A stretch of DNA of 39,082 nt, taken from positions 1 to 39,082 of the forward strand of contig NZ_FNDB01000002.1 in assembly GCF_900099915.1 (NCBI RefSeq), written 5' to 3'. Origin of the DNA: Flavobacterium omnivorum (lineage in GTDB: Bacteria; Bacteroidota; Bacteroidia; Flavobacteriales; Flavobacteriaceae). Numbering within the stretch: position 1 is the stretch's first letter; each line of letters starts with the position of its first letter. The translations under genes and the position numbers were made by a program. The notes under the pieces were generated by a model, which had not been told where the DNA came from, did not search any database, and worked only from the letters and a program-made list of their open reading frames with translations. Shown piece by piece: positions 27,495 through 36,633 of this stretch.

Positions 27495-28373
27495 TCAGCA
27501 TTGAAATGATCCAAAATAAATTAGACATATATCTAAATTTACATTACCAAGTGTTGATCCATCATGAAAACAATTATCAGTTGGAGCAATATAGTATTGA
27601 TATGGTTTAAGGTCAATCTTTAAAACTGGATAATCGGGGAAATGTTCAAAGAAAATTTGTGGGATATTAGCAATGTTAATATCATTTTCTTTTAAACTCA
27701 CTTTCTTTTTTAACATATTAAAAGCTTGTATCATAGAAAGATTAACAAAAATAAAAGAACGCGACTCACTACTTAAGTTTATAGAAATTCTATTTCCAAA
27801 TTTATGAGCAGTATGTATCGTCATTAATTTTGTTCCATCATTATGTAACCCCATATATCGGATATCACTAGGCTTAAAATTTGGAGGTAGTTTGGTAGTG
27901 TCACAAGCTACCATCTCTATATTGGGGTGATTAAGACCTATACAATGAAAACTGTATGGCTTTTTATTGGTATAATTCAACAAAAAAGAATCCAATTTAA
28001 CACTTAATTTTTTAGTTTTTTGAGCATCATTACTAAATTTTTGCAACACCTCATCTCTGTTTTTTGAGCCGTCCAATTCTAACTGTTCGAAGCACATTTT
28101 AAGAGCATCAGGAATATCTCCTAAATACACCGTATTATAATCAGTACACTTACTCGTAGGACGTAGTATTTTTTCTTCCGCAGTACATAACTTTCTCCAG
28201 TCTCTTTTTACTACATACGCATCTTCATTGTATTTAGGAATATACTGTAATCCATTAAAATTTACAGCATCAGCAATTCTGTTGTTATGGAATACCGATC
28301 CAGAATTAATGCTTATTACATCGTAACCCTCTGATAATTGATTATAAATCATTATCCCTCTCTTTAGTTTCAT
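27495..28373 (-). CDS. HxD...H protein, putative non-heme iron oxygenase (paralogue 3)
   Basis: A 292-aa soluble protein, last gene of the RiPP operon. Features shared with its two upstream neighbours are an N-terminal K(R/K)G motif, a central H177-N-D179 (HxD), GNRISINL with R195, an F(V/I)N(L/I)...Q..NM segment, and a C-terminal APTDNCFHDGSTL with H270. HxD plus a distal His about 90 residues later is the metal-binding pattern of Fe(II)/2-oxoglutarate oxygenases; here it is a motif inference, not a recognised family match. It starts 34 bases after paralogue 2. A peptide-hydroxylating role in RiPP maturation is the leading guess. No HExxH motif is present. Confidence 0.6.
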   Translation of the reverse strand: MKLKRGIMIYNQLSEGYDVISINSGSVFHNNRIADAVNFNGLQYIPKYNEDAYVVKRDWRKLCTAEEKILRPTSKCTDYNTVYLGDIPDALKMCFEQLELDGSKNRDEVLQKFSNDAQKTKKLSVKLDSFLLNYTNKKPYSFHCIGLNHPNIEMVACDTTKLPPNFKPSDIRYMGLHNDGTKLMTIHTAHKFGNRISINLSSESRSFIFVNLSMIQAFNMLKKKVSLKENDINIANIPQIFFEHFPDYPVLKIDLKPYQYYIAPTDNCFHDGSTLGNVNLDICLIYFGSFQC

Positions 28374-28407
28374 GTTATTTTTTTAAAGTAATTGGGTAAT
28401 TAAACAC

Positions 28408-29286
28408 TTAAAATTGAAAAGCCCCGAAATAGACAATTATCACATCTAAATCTGTATTACCCAATGTAGAACCATCATGAAAACAATTATCAGTTGGAGC
28501 TATATAATAATGATACGGTTTTTGTTTTATCTTTATTATAGGATAATCAGGAAAATATTTGAAATAATATTTAGCAATATTTGTAATGTCAATTTCATGT
28601 TCTTTTACGCTAATTTTTTCCTTCAACATGTTTAACGCTTGGGTCAAAGTTATATTGATAAAGAAAAAATAACGATCTTGATTGCCTAAATTTATTGTTA
28701 ACCTGTTTCCGGATGTATATAACTTATAAGTAGATACATATTGTGTACCATCATTATGGATTCCAAGAAATTTCATGTCCTTTTCTGTATATCCTTTTGG
28801 CAAAACGGTTGTGTCACATGCGACAACTTCTAAATTTGGGAAATTTGAACCCAAAAAATGAATTTTAAAAGGTTTGTTATTTGATAACGTCATTAAAAAA
28901 TTTGCCATTGAAGAATTTAATTCTATTGTGGCTCTCTCATTTTCTCTGAACTTGGCAAAGACCTCATTACGATTATTACAATCGGTGAGTTTCATGTTCT
29001 GATACAATTTTTTCAAATCATCTGGTATTTCCCCCAAATAAATTGTATTTGAATCATTTTTCTTTTTATTCGGTTGAAGAATCTTGATTTCCTCAGCGTT
29101 CAATTTCCTCCAATCTCTTTTAGGGAGATAAGCATCCTCATCGAAATTGGGTTTAAAAACAATTCCATTAAAATTTATGTTCTCTTGTACTTGCTCACTA
29201 TAATGAATTACCCCAGAATTTATAGAAATCGATTCAGATCCCTCTGAAAACTGATTGTGAAGCATAATTCCTCTTTTTATTCTCAT
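28408..29286 (-). CDS. HxD...H protein, putative non-heme iron oxygenase (paralogue 2)
   Basis: Also 292 aa, and the closest copy to paralogue 3: both share DEDAY..KRDWRKL near residues 49-62, VACDTT near 155-160, H177-N-D179, GNRLTINL and the APTDNCFHDGSTLGN end with H270. It overlaps the end of paralogue 1 by four bases (ATGA), so the three are co-translated. Differences cluster at residues 180-193, next to the presumed active site, as would fit different substrates or positions on one peptide. Function is inferred as for paralogue 3. Confidence 0.6.
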   Translation of the reverse strand: MRIKRGIMLHNQFSEGSESISINSGVIHYSEQVQENINFNGIVFKPNFDEDAYLPKRDWRKLNAEEIKILQPNKKKNDSNTIYLGEIPDDLKKLYQNMKLTDCNNRNEVFAKFRENERATIELNSSMANFLMTLSNNKPFKIHFLGSNFPNLEVVACDTTVLPKGYTEKDMKFLGIHNDGTQYVSTYKLYTSGNRLTINLGNQDRYFFFINITLTQALNMLKEKISVKEHEIDITNIAKYYFKYFPDYPIIKIKQKPYHYYIAPTDNCFHDGSTLGNTDLDVIIVYFGAFQF

Positions 29287-30134
29287 AATTGATTGCTATT
29301 TTCGTATAACAAATCGAAAACTCCCGTATATACAATTGTAATATCAATTTCAGTATTATTTAGGGTCGATGCATCATGGAAAAAATTATCTGTTGGCGCC
29401 ACATAATACTGATACGGTTTTTGCTCAAGTCTTACTGCTGGATAATCTGGATAATATTTAAAAAATAAATAAGCTATATTGCTAGAATTAATATCAGTTT
29501 TTGCCACATTAATTTTCTCTTTTATCATATTAAAAACCTGTATCAATGATAAATTAATAAAAATTAACGACCTCGTTTCATTACTCAAATTGATAGACAT
29601 GCGATTTCCTGATTTGTGTGCTGAATGAATTGTAAAATCCCTGCTCTGGTCAATATGTAAACCAATATATATAAATTCTTGATTAAAATAATGACAGGTT
29701 ATCGTTTCTCTTTTGGGCATCGCTCTAGTAATACGATGAAACTTATAAATTTTATTAGATGAAAAATTGTTTAAAAAAAGATCTAATTCTTTACTTAAAT
29801 TCTTTACAATAGTTTCTTTATTCATTATCTTAGGTTGTACTTCATCTGGATGACTACATTCCTTTAAGTTGAGCTCCTCTACAATGTTTTTAAGCCTTGA
29901 AGAAATGTTTCCTATACTAATACATTTACTATATTGTAGTTGAGTGTTATTTGAAATTAATAATCGTTCTTCTTTTACGTTTAAACTTCTCCAATTATGT
30001 TGAGGCACATAGGAACCCTCTAAAAAATTTAATTCAGATTCCGGATTGGAAGGATTTGTACCGTCATTAATAAACAATTGTTTAGAAATTGAAGGCAAAT
30101 CACTATGTATCTTAAGGCCTTTTTTTAAATTCAT
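29283..30134 (-). CDS. HxD...H protein, putative non-heme iron oxygenase (paralogue 1)
   Basis: A 283-aa protein, the most divergent of the three copies. The putative metal residues are kept (H160-I-D162, distal H253 in APTDNFFHDASTL), as is GNRMSINL with R178. The VACDTT segment is replaced, HNDG is HIDQ, and the C-terminus is longer. Its start codon directly abuts the radical SAM stop codon, which places it in the same transcript and suggests tight stoichiometry with the maturase. Alternatives to an enzyme are a substrate-binding or scaffold protein. Confidence 0.6.
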   Translation of the reverse strand: MNLKKGLKIHSDLPSISKQLFINDGTNPSNPESELNFLEGSYVPQHNWRSLNVKEERLLISNNTQLQYSKCISIGNISSRLKNIVEELNLKECSHPDEVQPKIMNKETIVKNLSKELDLFLNNFSSNKIYKFHRITRAMPKRETITCHYFNQEFIYIGLHIDQSRDFTIHSAHKSGNRMSINLSNETRSLIFINLSLIQVFNMIKEKINVAKTDINSSNIAYLFFKYYPDYPAVRLEQKPYQYYVAPTDNFFHDASTLNNTEIDITIVYTGVFDLLYENSNQL

Positions 30135-31388
30135 TTAGTGATTTTGTTTAAATGAAATAAGTTTTTCTTTTACTTGTTTATTAATTAGTTCTTCACCTTG
30201 ATTTTTTAGTTCCCCCATCATCCATTCGTAAGACAATGGCTCGACTTCTAATTCATCCAAAGTGTTGGCGGGTAAAGTCTCTAATATGTCGTTTTGAATG
30301 TGACTTAAAAGTCTGATTATATCTTTACAATATATTGTTGGATTGTCAAAACCGTTTTTTAAAGCATACCTATTTCCTAAAAAACCACCCCCACAAATAT
30401 CGTACACAGGACAATTTAAACACTTTTCACATACTTTTTCATGAGAATTATAATAAATATCAAAGATGTCATCTTCAAAAATGTCCTGAATTTTATTAGT
30501 ATGTACATTTAAATTATTTCGAGTTATACCTTCAAAAGAAGCTCTTAACGAATCAACTACTTCAATATTTCCGTTTGTTTCAATTACAACAACTCCATTT
30601 TGTTTTTTGCCAAAATTTTGATTTCCTGAATGATTTCCCCCTAAAAGCATTTCTACAAGATCTTCAAAAAAGCGAATTGCGGGTCTATCTATATCTTTCT
30701 TCCAAATTTGGAATAATTCAATTAACCAATCAGCATATGGAGTATAATCCTCATCTCCAAACCTTAGTTTGTCAATTCCAAACGGGAGTTGGTCGTAGTG
30801 ACCGTCTGGAAATAATAAATTCAGACTTTCCACTTCTAATTTTTTTATTTCATCATAAAAATCTTTTGCTGGTAATTCTGGATTCAAGACCATTAAAATA
30901 GCAACAAAACCATTTTTTTTTGCTAATTTAAATCCTTTAACTACATCCTCATAGGAGCCTTTGCCATTGTGAAATACTCTATACTCATCGTGATATTTTT
31001 TTGGACCATCAAGGCTTATCCCTAGTCTTATTTCATGTGATTTAAAAACATCAAACCATTCTTGATTTAATAGCACTCCATTGGTTTGCACCGTAAAGCT
31101 GAATTCAACATTAGGAACAGTCTCCTTAATTATGGTAACACAATTTTTAAAATACTCAGGATTTAACAATAGCGGTTCACCCCCATGAAAAACAATTTGT
31201 GCATATTTGATACCTGCTATATTAGAATGCAATTCAAATTGATTTGCAAATGCTTTTATAGTCTCGATAGACATAAATTTAGGTTGGTTCAAGTATGTTT
31301 TATCCCCTAAGTTGTACATATAACAATATGAACAATTTAGATTGCAACGGCTTGCTATTTTGAGTACAAATGAGGTTATTTTTATCAT
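30135..31388 (-). CDS. Radical SAM/SPASM peptide maturase, cyclophane-synthase (FxsB/XyeB-like) type
   Basis: A 417-aa radical SAM enzyme. The cluster motif is CNLNCSYC (C15, C19, C22) followed by YMYNLGD. HGGEPLL and LGISLDG mark the SAM-binding barrel. A SPASM region with further cysteines (CEKCLNCPVYDICGGG, then IYC) closes the protein and would bind auxiliary Fe-S clusters. This arrangement is typical of maturases that crosslink an aromatic residue to the residue two places later (three-residue cyclophanes). Its substrate is inferred to be the 72-aa peptide encoded just upstream, whose tail has three aromatic-X-X units in a row. The assignment to FxsB-like rather than other SPASM groups is by motif only. 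Confidence 0.85.
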   Translation of the reverse strand: MIKITSFVLKIASRCNLNCSYCYMYNLGDKTYLNQPKFMSIETIKAFANQFELHSNIAGIKYAQIVFHGGEPLLLNPEYFKNCVTIIKETVPNVEFSFTVQTNGVLLNQEWFDVFKSHEIRLGISLDGPKKYHDEYRVFHNGKGSYEDVVKGFKLAKKNGFVAILMVLNPELPAKDFYDEIKKLEVESLNLLFPDGHYDQLPFGIDKLRFGDEDYTPYADWLIELFQIWKKDIDRPAIRFFEDLVEMLLGGNHSGNQNFGKKQNGVVVIETNGNIEVVDSLRASFEGITRNNLNVHTNKIQDIFEDDIFDIYYNSHEKVCEKCLNCPVYDICGGGFLGNRYALKNGFDNPTIYCKDIIRLLSHIQNDILETLPANTLDELEVEPLSYEWMMGELKNQGEELINKQVKEKLISFKQNH

Positions 31389-31505
31389 TATGAATTGGTA
31401 ATTATTTTATAGAAAAAACAATTATTTATTATTAGTAGTTATTTAAATTTTATATTGATTTTAATATGCCTTTATAAGGTGGATGTCTTTACTTTTTTTT
31501 TAGGA

Positions 31506-31568
31506 AACATAGATAGCCAATCTCCTTGTTATGAAATCATTAATTAAAAAGATTTAGCTATCTATGTT
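31506..31568 (-). promoter_or_regulatory. Long inverted repeat between precursor and maturase genes
   Basis: AACATAGATAGC (31506-31517) pairs perfectly with GCTATCTATGTT (31557-31568) across a 39-base AT-rich loop. On the transcript it begins 6 bases after the precursor stop. An A-tract, not a U-tract, follows, so it is not a classical terminator. It more likely stabilises or processes the precursor mRNA. Confidence 0.5.
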
Positions 31569-31574
31569 AAAAAA

Positions 31575-31793
31575 TTAAACCGCTGCTTTTAAGAAAGTGT
31601 CATGCTTGTCATAAGCAGAAGCAATGGCTTCACCTGTTGATAAGCTACTGACAGCAACAACTGCACAACTAGCGACTCTACCTGCAAAAATTGCACTGTA
31701 AAGGTCTAATTGATTATCTTCAAAAGATTTAAAAGCATCGCTAACGGTTTTTTTCTCTTCTGAATTTTTAGCAACTTTAACATTTTTTTTCAT
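31575..31793 (-). CDS. RiPP precursor peptide with three tandem aromatic-X-X units
   Basis: A 72-aa peptide without a signal sequence. It has a charged leader (MKKNVKVAKNSEEKKTVSDA) and a middle part rich in small residues with one Cys (C43). The C-terminal tail is Y61-D-K, H64-D-T, F67-L-K, AAV. The three consecutive aromatic-X-X tripeptides fit the substrate rule of cyclophane-forming radical SAM enzymes. The gene lies 186 bases before the maturase gene and after the barrel gene, with its own leader hairpins. There is no GG cleavage site next to the tail; GR near residue 39 or TG near 54 could be processing points. Precursor status is inferred from size, position and tail. Confidence 0.72.
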   Translation of the reverse strand: MKKNVKVAKNSEEKKTVSDAFKSFEDNQLDLYSAIFAGRVASCAVVAVSSLSTGEAIASAYDKHDTFLKAAV

Positions 31794-31820
31794 AATATAA
31801 ATATTTGAAATTAAAAAACT

Positions 31821-31847
31821 GCCATCAGTAAGGACATGGCGACCGCC
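31821..31847 (-). promoter_or_regulatory. Mutually exclusive hairpins in the precursor leader
   Basis: GCCAT...ATGGC (31821-31840) and GGCG-AC-CGCC (31838-31847) share bases, so only one can form at a time. They lie 28-54 bases upstream of the precursor start codon, where such a switch could modulate expression. Confidence 0.35.
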
Positions 31848-31887
31848 CTTTCATTTTTATTCGTGAAATGAAAAAACACTACAATTT

Positions 31888-34347
31888 TTACATTCTATTT
31901 TTAATATCTGAAATCCCAGTTTCCCTGTCTCTTTTATCCTTAATTGTAGATTTGCCAAAACTATAACTCAAAGCAAGCGCTACACTTCTGGTATCATGAT
32001 AGTTTTCGTCAGTAATTCTAAGATCATTCACTTGAATTCTATATTTATCTTTATTACTTTTTAAAACATCTTGAGCAGACAAGGTTATATTTAAATTTCC
32101 AATTGATTTTCTTAATCTAATTTCAGTTTCAAGTCTATTACCAATATGAGTATTAACAATTGTGTTAGGAAAAGTATTGCTTACAATTAGTGAACATGTT
32201 AAACCTTTTTGATTTGATATAGTAAAGTTTTGATTTGCAGAAACACTAAACAGATATGTTTTATCATTTATATTTATATTTTCCGCATAACTTCCTTTAG
32301 TGTTAACAAATGCGGATAATAGCGTGCTCGTAAGTTTCCACCATGGTTGCAACTGGCTATAGTAGGTAACTGTATTTGAAAAGCCATATTTGTTCCCATA
32401 ATTCGTTTTTTTATTTGAAATTATGTTTTCCGTTGGATTAGACGGTAAAGAGAAAAATTCATCAAATGTTTGACTTGTTGCTAATTGTATTGTTAGGGTT
32501 CCTTTAGAACTGCTTGACATATAACTAATCTCTTGCCTGTAGTATTTTGAGGGAAGCAAAAAAGGATTTCCTTCAAAATAAGTCTCATCTGTAGTGTAAG
32601 TGCGAAACGGATTCAGATCCCAATAACTCGGACGTGTTATTCTGCTGGTAATGGCTAATACATAACTTTTATCTTTACTAGTTGCATACTTAAGAAATGC
32701 TGTTGGGAAAATATTATTGTAATTCTTATCAATAACTTTAACTTTTTGCAACCACCCTTTTGAAATTGTATTCTCAAAACGAACACCAATTTGATAAGAC
32801 CATTTAGAACTTAATTCATGATTAAACAAACCATAAACAGCATTTATATTTTCATCGTATTTAAACAAGTTACTTCTAAGAATATCATTTTCCCATACAT
32901 TTTCACTACTTCGATTCTCAAAAATTAAATTATTATCAATTACTGAAATAGACGATTTTAAACCAATATCAAAAGAGAATCTCTCATTAACTGGATATTC
33001 TAAATCCATTTTAAAAGACCCAATAGTATTTTCTTGAGGAGATGAACTTCTAAAAGTATTCAAATTGAACAACGGATTATTAGTCATTTGGTCAATCATG
33101 TCGGTAGCACTCACAGAATTATTTCTAGAAATAAATTTCAAGAAATCCAGATCAAAAGTCAAAGCTTTACCCAAAGAATCTATTTTTTTTTCATAGTTTA
33201 AATTAATCGAAAAAGTTTTAGATTTTAATTCATCTTTATTATGTGTTACGTAAACAGAACCAGAGTTTTTAAAGTAATCATTTCTAAGCGCTATACGTTT
33301 CTCATTATGCCAACTTCCAGAATAGTCAAATAACACACCTATGATATTTTTTGAATTAATTTGATAATCTGAACCTAAATTGAAGCCAGGTGATTCAATT
33401 TCAAAATCATTAAACGAGTTTATTACCCTATTTTCTAGTTGATTGTTATTACGAGAATATAGTATTTCTTTACTAAATTTAGGCTGCCTATTTCGATTGC
33501 TTAAATATGCAGTTGTAAAGACATTCAATTTACCTTTTCTATAGTTTAGAGAATTACTGATCGCTTGAGAATTAACTGCAGTTTGCCTTGAACTTAAAGA
33601 TAGATCACCGATTAAACCTTCTTCTTTATTTTTTTTAAAAACGATGTTTAATATTCCAGCACTGCCTTCTGAATCATACTTACTTGGAGGAGTCGTTATT
33701 ATTTCAATGCTTTTTAAATTCTCCGCGGGAATACTGCCCAAATAGTTTTTTAGAGCAGTTCCAGAGAGCATTTTTCTTTTATTATTTACATAAACTATTG
33801 CCCCTGAAGTGCCATTAATTTGAATTTCACCGTCTGAAGTACTACTTACGAGAGGCGTTTTTTCGATTACATTCCAAATATTATTTCCATAAACAATATC
33901 TGTATCAGAAACATTAAAAATTAATCTATCAATTTTCCGTGTTAGTGTTGGATTCTTATATTTCACTATGGCTTCGTCAAGCAAATTAGCTTTTTGGAGT
34001 CGGAAATTAATTATTGTGTCCGTTTTCAACCTCACTAACGGAATAGAATCATTAAGAGTCGAGTAACTATAAATAATAGTGTAGTTATTCATTTTTAAAT
34101 TTTTAAATGAATAACTTCCAATACTATCTGTAATGGTATTACTAATAATGTTTTTTTTGCTATAAATACTAACTAAAACCGACACTAGTGGTTTTTCATC
34201 TTCGTTTGTAACCTTCCCCGTGATTGACAACTGAGAATAACCTATAGAGCTACAAAACAACACTAATAAAGTAAAATAATTCTTAGACCTTTTTACGGTT
34301 ATTGATTTAGAATAGTCAACAGCTATTCTAATAAAAAATTTAATCAT
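31888..34347 (-). CDS. Outer-membrane beta-barrel receptor (TonB-type, CarboxypepD_reg + plug)
   Basis: An 819-aa protein. The signal segment ends near IGYSQ (residue 40), then CarboxypepD_reg (about 42-125, LSITGKVTNEDEKPLVSVLV). A plug-like region (about 145-250) contains GAIVYVNNKRKMLSGTALKN and SIEIITTPPSKYDSEG. The rest is a barrel of the Outer_membrane_beta-barrel family type. It lies between the exporter and the second precursor in the RiPP operon. It could release or take up the peptide at the outer membrane, or act as the peptide's own receptor. It has no SusD partner, unlike the barrel at 19.8-22.8 kb. Confidence 0.8.
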   Translation of the reverse strand: MIKFFIRIAVDYSKSITVKRSKNYFTLLVLFCSSIGYSQLSITGKVTNEDEKPLVSVLVSIYSKKNIISNTITDSIGSYSFKNLKMNNYTIIYSYSTLNDSIPLVRLKTDTIINFRLQKANLLDEAIVKYKNPTLTRKIDRLIFNVSDTDIVYGNNIWNVIEKTPLVSSTSDGEIQINGTSGAIVYVNNKRKMLSGTALKNYLGSIPAENLKSIEIITTPPSKYDSEGSAGILNIVFKKNKEEGLIGDLSLSSRQTAVNSQAISNSLNYRKGKLNVFTTAYLSNRNRQPKFSKEILYSRNNNQLENRVINSFNDFEIESPGFNLGSDYQINSKNIIGVLFDYSGSWHNEKRIALRNDYFKNSGSVYVTHNKDELKSKTFSINLNYEKKIDSLGKALTFDLDFLKFISRNNSVSATDMIDQMTNNPLFNLNTFRSSSPQENTIGSFKMDLEYPVNERFSFDIGLKSSISVIDNNLIFENRSSENVWENDILRSNLFKYDENINAVYGLFNHELSSKWSYQIGVRFENTISKGWLQKVKVIDKNYNNIFPTAFLKYATSKDKSYVLAITSRITRPSYWDLNPFRTYTTDETYFEGNPFLLPSKYYRQEISYMSSSSKGTLTIQLATSQTFDEFFSLPSNPTENIISNKKTNYGNKYGFSNTVTYYSQLQPWWKLTSTLLSAFVNTKGSYAENININDKTYLFSVSANQNFTISNQKGLTCSLIVSNTFPNTIVNTHIGNRLETEIRLRKSIGNLNITLSAQDVLKSNKDKYRIQVNDLRITDENYHDTRSVALALSYSFGKSTIKDKRDRETGISDIKNRM

Positions 34348-34422
34348 AAAAACAATATTTTTAAGTATCAGTACTTGAGTAGTGATCGAAAATAATTCAG
34401 AATTAAGGACTTTTGTTAGACT

Positions 34423-36633
34423 TCAATTACCCAACTCTAATTGGTTTTTTACCAAGTTAAAGTAACTCGCTTTATTATACACCAGCTCATGGTGGTTTCC
34501 TTGCTCTACAATTTTGCCGTCTTTGAGGACTATAATATTGTCGGCCTTTTTTACGGTGCTCAAGCGATGTGCAATGATAACAACCGTTTTGCCTGTAAAA
34601 AATTCTTGCAAATTATCATGAATTACCTTTTCATTTTCAGCATCAAGAGCCGATGTTGCTTCATCAAAGAAAATATAATGTGGCTTTTTGTATACAGCTC
34701 TTGCTATTAGTATTCTCTGTTTCTGTCCGCCAGAAATTCCATTACCTGAGGCTCCGATTTTTGTATTGTAGCCTAAAGGTAATGATTCAATAAAGTCTTT
34801 AATATTGGCAATTCTGACTGCATTTTTAAGCTTTTCTTTATCAATAATTTCATCTCCCGTCGCAATATTTCGCTCTATGGTATCAGAAAAAATAAACCCA
34901 TCCTGCATAACTACCCCACAATTTTGCCTTAAATTTTTGGGTAAAATATCACTTATAGAAACTGAATTATAAAAAATGCCGCCTTTTGAAGGATCATAAA
35001 ATTTTAAAAGCACCTTCATCAATGTTGTTTTCCCACTACCGCTAGAACCTACAATAGCAGTAATTTTACCTTCTGGGATGAATAAATTAATGTCTTTCAA
35101 TATATAGGGAGATTTTGGACCCTCATATTGAAAACTCACATCTTTAAGCCCTATTCCTTTTTTGGATTCATCACCATTTTTTCTATTATTAATCCTTATT
35201 TCGGAAGTCTCTTCTTCTTCTGTGGGATGCTGTTGTACTTCATTCAATCTTTCTACGCTTATCTTGGCATCTTGTAACGATCGAAAAAAACTGACTAACT
35301 GATTAACTGGTGAGTTCATTTGTCCAATTATGTAGGAAACACTCAAAAGTTCACCAACTGTCATATGCCCTTTTACAACGTAAGTCGCTGCTAAAAAGGT
35401 AACTAATATATTTTTAATTTGATTGATAAATTGGAAACCTGAAAGTTGAAATTGATCCAGTTTTAAAATTCTTATATTGATTTTAAAGAGTTTTTGTTGG
35501 ATTGATTCCCATTCCTTACGTTTGAAATCTTCGAATTGATTGAGTTTGATTTCAGTTACCCCGTTGATGATTTCGTAAATAGATTCTTGGTTTTGACTTC
35601 GTATTTGAAATTTAAAATAATCTAAAATTTTTCGTCTTTTTAGCCAAAAGATGGACCAAAATATTGACAGCACCGTAAGTAGCAAATAAACTAACAAAAT
35701 AGTAGAATCATAATACCACAGCACGCCAAAAAACACCGAAAAAGTAATGATCGAAAAAAAAGTAATCAAACTTTGTGAAGTTAAAAAATGTTCTATTCTT
35801 TCGTTGTCTTGAATTCGTTGATTAAAATCCCCCATCATTTTAGTATCAAAAAAACGAATAGGTAACTTCAAAATCTTATTTAAAAAATCCGAAATTATGG
35901 TAATACTTATTTTTGACCCTACATAGAGCATCAGCCAATCCCGGACAATCTCTATAGAAAGTGTCCCTAAATAAACCCCTAATTGTGCTAAAAGCAATAT
36001 TGAAATCAAATTAATATTTTTTCCATTTACCCCCTTGTCTATCAAGTTTTGCGTAAGAAATGGAAATATTAACGTAAGTGCACTCCCTATTAGCAATAAT
36101 AAAAACATACTACTTAATTGCTTTTTATAAGGATTCAAATAACTCTTAATGTATTTAAGTGTTAATTCTTCTTTAAGGGGAGGAATTCTTTCATAAAACT
36201 CATCAGTTGGATTAAGAAAAAGTGCAATACCGCTATTCTCATCTGCAAGCCACAACTTATTGAATTTTTCTTTGTTTAGTTTTACAAAACCATATCCTGG
36301 ATCAGAGAGATAAAAAGCTATTTTTTTTGTTACTGCATTTCTTGTTATTTTATTTAAAACTACAAAATGGTTCTGGTTCCAATGTAAGATTACGGGTAAA
36401 TTGGTTCTTTGTTCAATTAATTTTTCGACACTCAACTTTACAGAAAGAGTCTCTAAACCAATGGTTTGCGCAGCTCCTGTTATGCCCAATAGCGAAACTC
36501 CCTCTTTTGTTATAAAACATTGGTCACGTAAATATTGTAAGCTATATTTTTTACCATAGTTACTGGCTATCATAGACAAACAAGCGGGACCGCAATCCAT
36601 TTGATCGTGCTGGGGAGTAAAAGTAATTGCCAT
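34423..36633 (-). CDS. Peptidase C39-containing ABC exporter (PCAT)
   Basis: A 736-aa bifunctional exporter that cleaves leaders and pumps the core peptide out of the cytoplasm. The C39 peptidase occupies residues 1-140: C14 in DQMDCGPACL, H89 in NQNHFVVLN and D111 in LSDPGYG form the triad. Six membrane helices span about 170-450. The ATPase follows, with GSSGSGKTT, signature SGGQKQ, Walker B YIFFDEATSALD and the AHRLSTV switch. C39 peptidases cut after double-glycine leaders, matching the KGG in the first precursor of this cluster. The gene directly abuts the helical-repeat gene upstream. Confidence 0.95.
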   Translation of the reverse strand: MAITFTPQHDQMDCGPACLSMIASNYGKKYSLQYLRDQCFITKEGVSLLGITGAAQTIGLETLSVKLSVEKLIEQRTNLPVILHWNQNHFVVLNKITRNAVTKKIAFYLSDPGYGFVKLNKEKFNKLWLADENSGIALFLNPTDEFYERIPPLKEELTLKYIKSYLNPYKKQLSSMFLLLLIGSALTLIFPFLTQNLIDKGVNGKNINLISILLLAQLGVYLGTLSIEIVRDWLMLYVGSKISITIISDFLNKILKLPIRFFDTKMMGDFNQRIQDNERIEHFLTSQSLITFFSIITFSVFFGVLWYYDSTILLVYLLLTVLSIFWSIFWLKRRKILDYFKFQIRSQNQESIYEIINGVTEIKLNQFEDFKRKEWESIQQKLFKINIRILKLDQFQLSGFQFINQIKNILVTFLAATYVVKGHMTVGELLSVSYIIGQMNSPVNQLVSFFRSLQDAKISVERLNEVQQHPTEEEETSEIRINNRKNGDESKKGIGLKDVSFQYEGPKSPYILKDINLFIPEGKITAIVGSSGSGKTTLMKVLLKFYDPSKGGIFYNSVSISDILPKNLRQNCGVVMQDGFIFSDTIERNIATGDEIIDKEKLKNAVRIANIKDFIESLPLGYNTKIGASGNGISGGQKQRILIARAVYKKPHYIFFDEATSALDAENEKVIHDNLQEFFTGKTVVIIAHRLSTVKKADNIIVLKDGKIVEQGNHHELVYNKASYFNLVKNQLELGN

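Noticed and set aside
27495..30134. HExxH-type peptide beta-hydroxylases as known with FxsB systems
   Set aside because: None of the three proteins contains HExxH; the conserved histidines follow an HxD...H plan.
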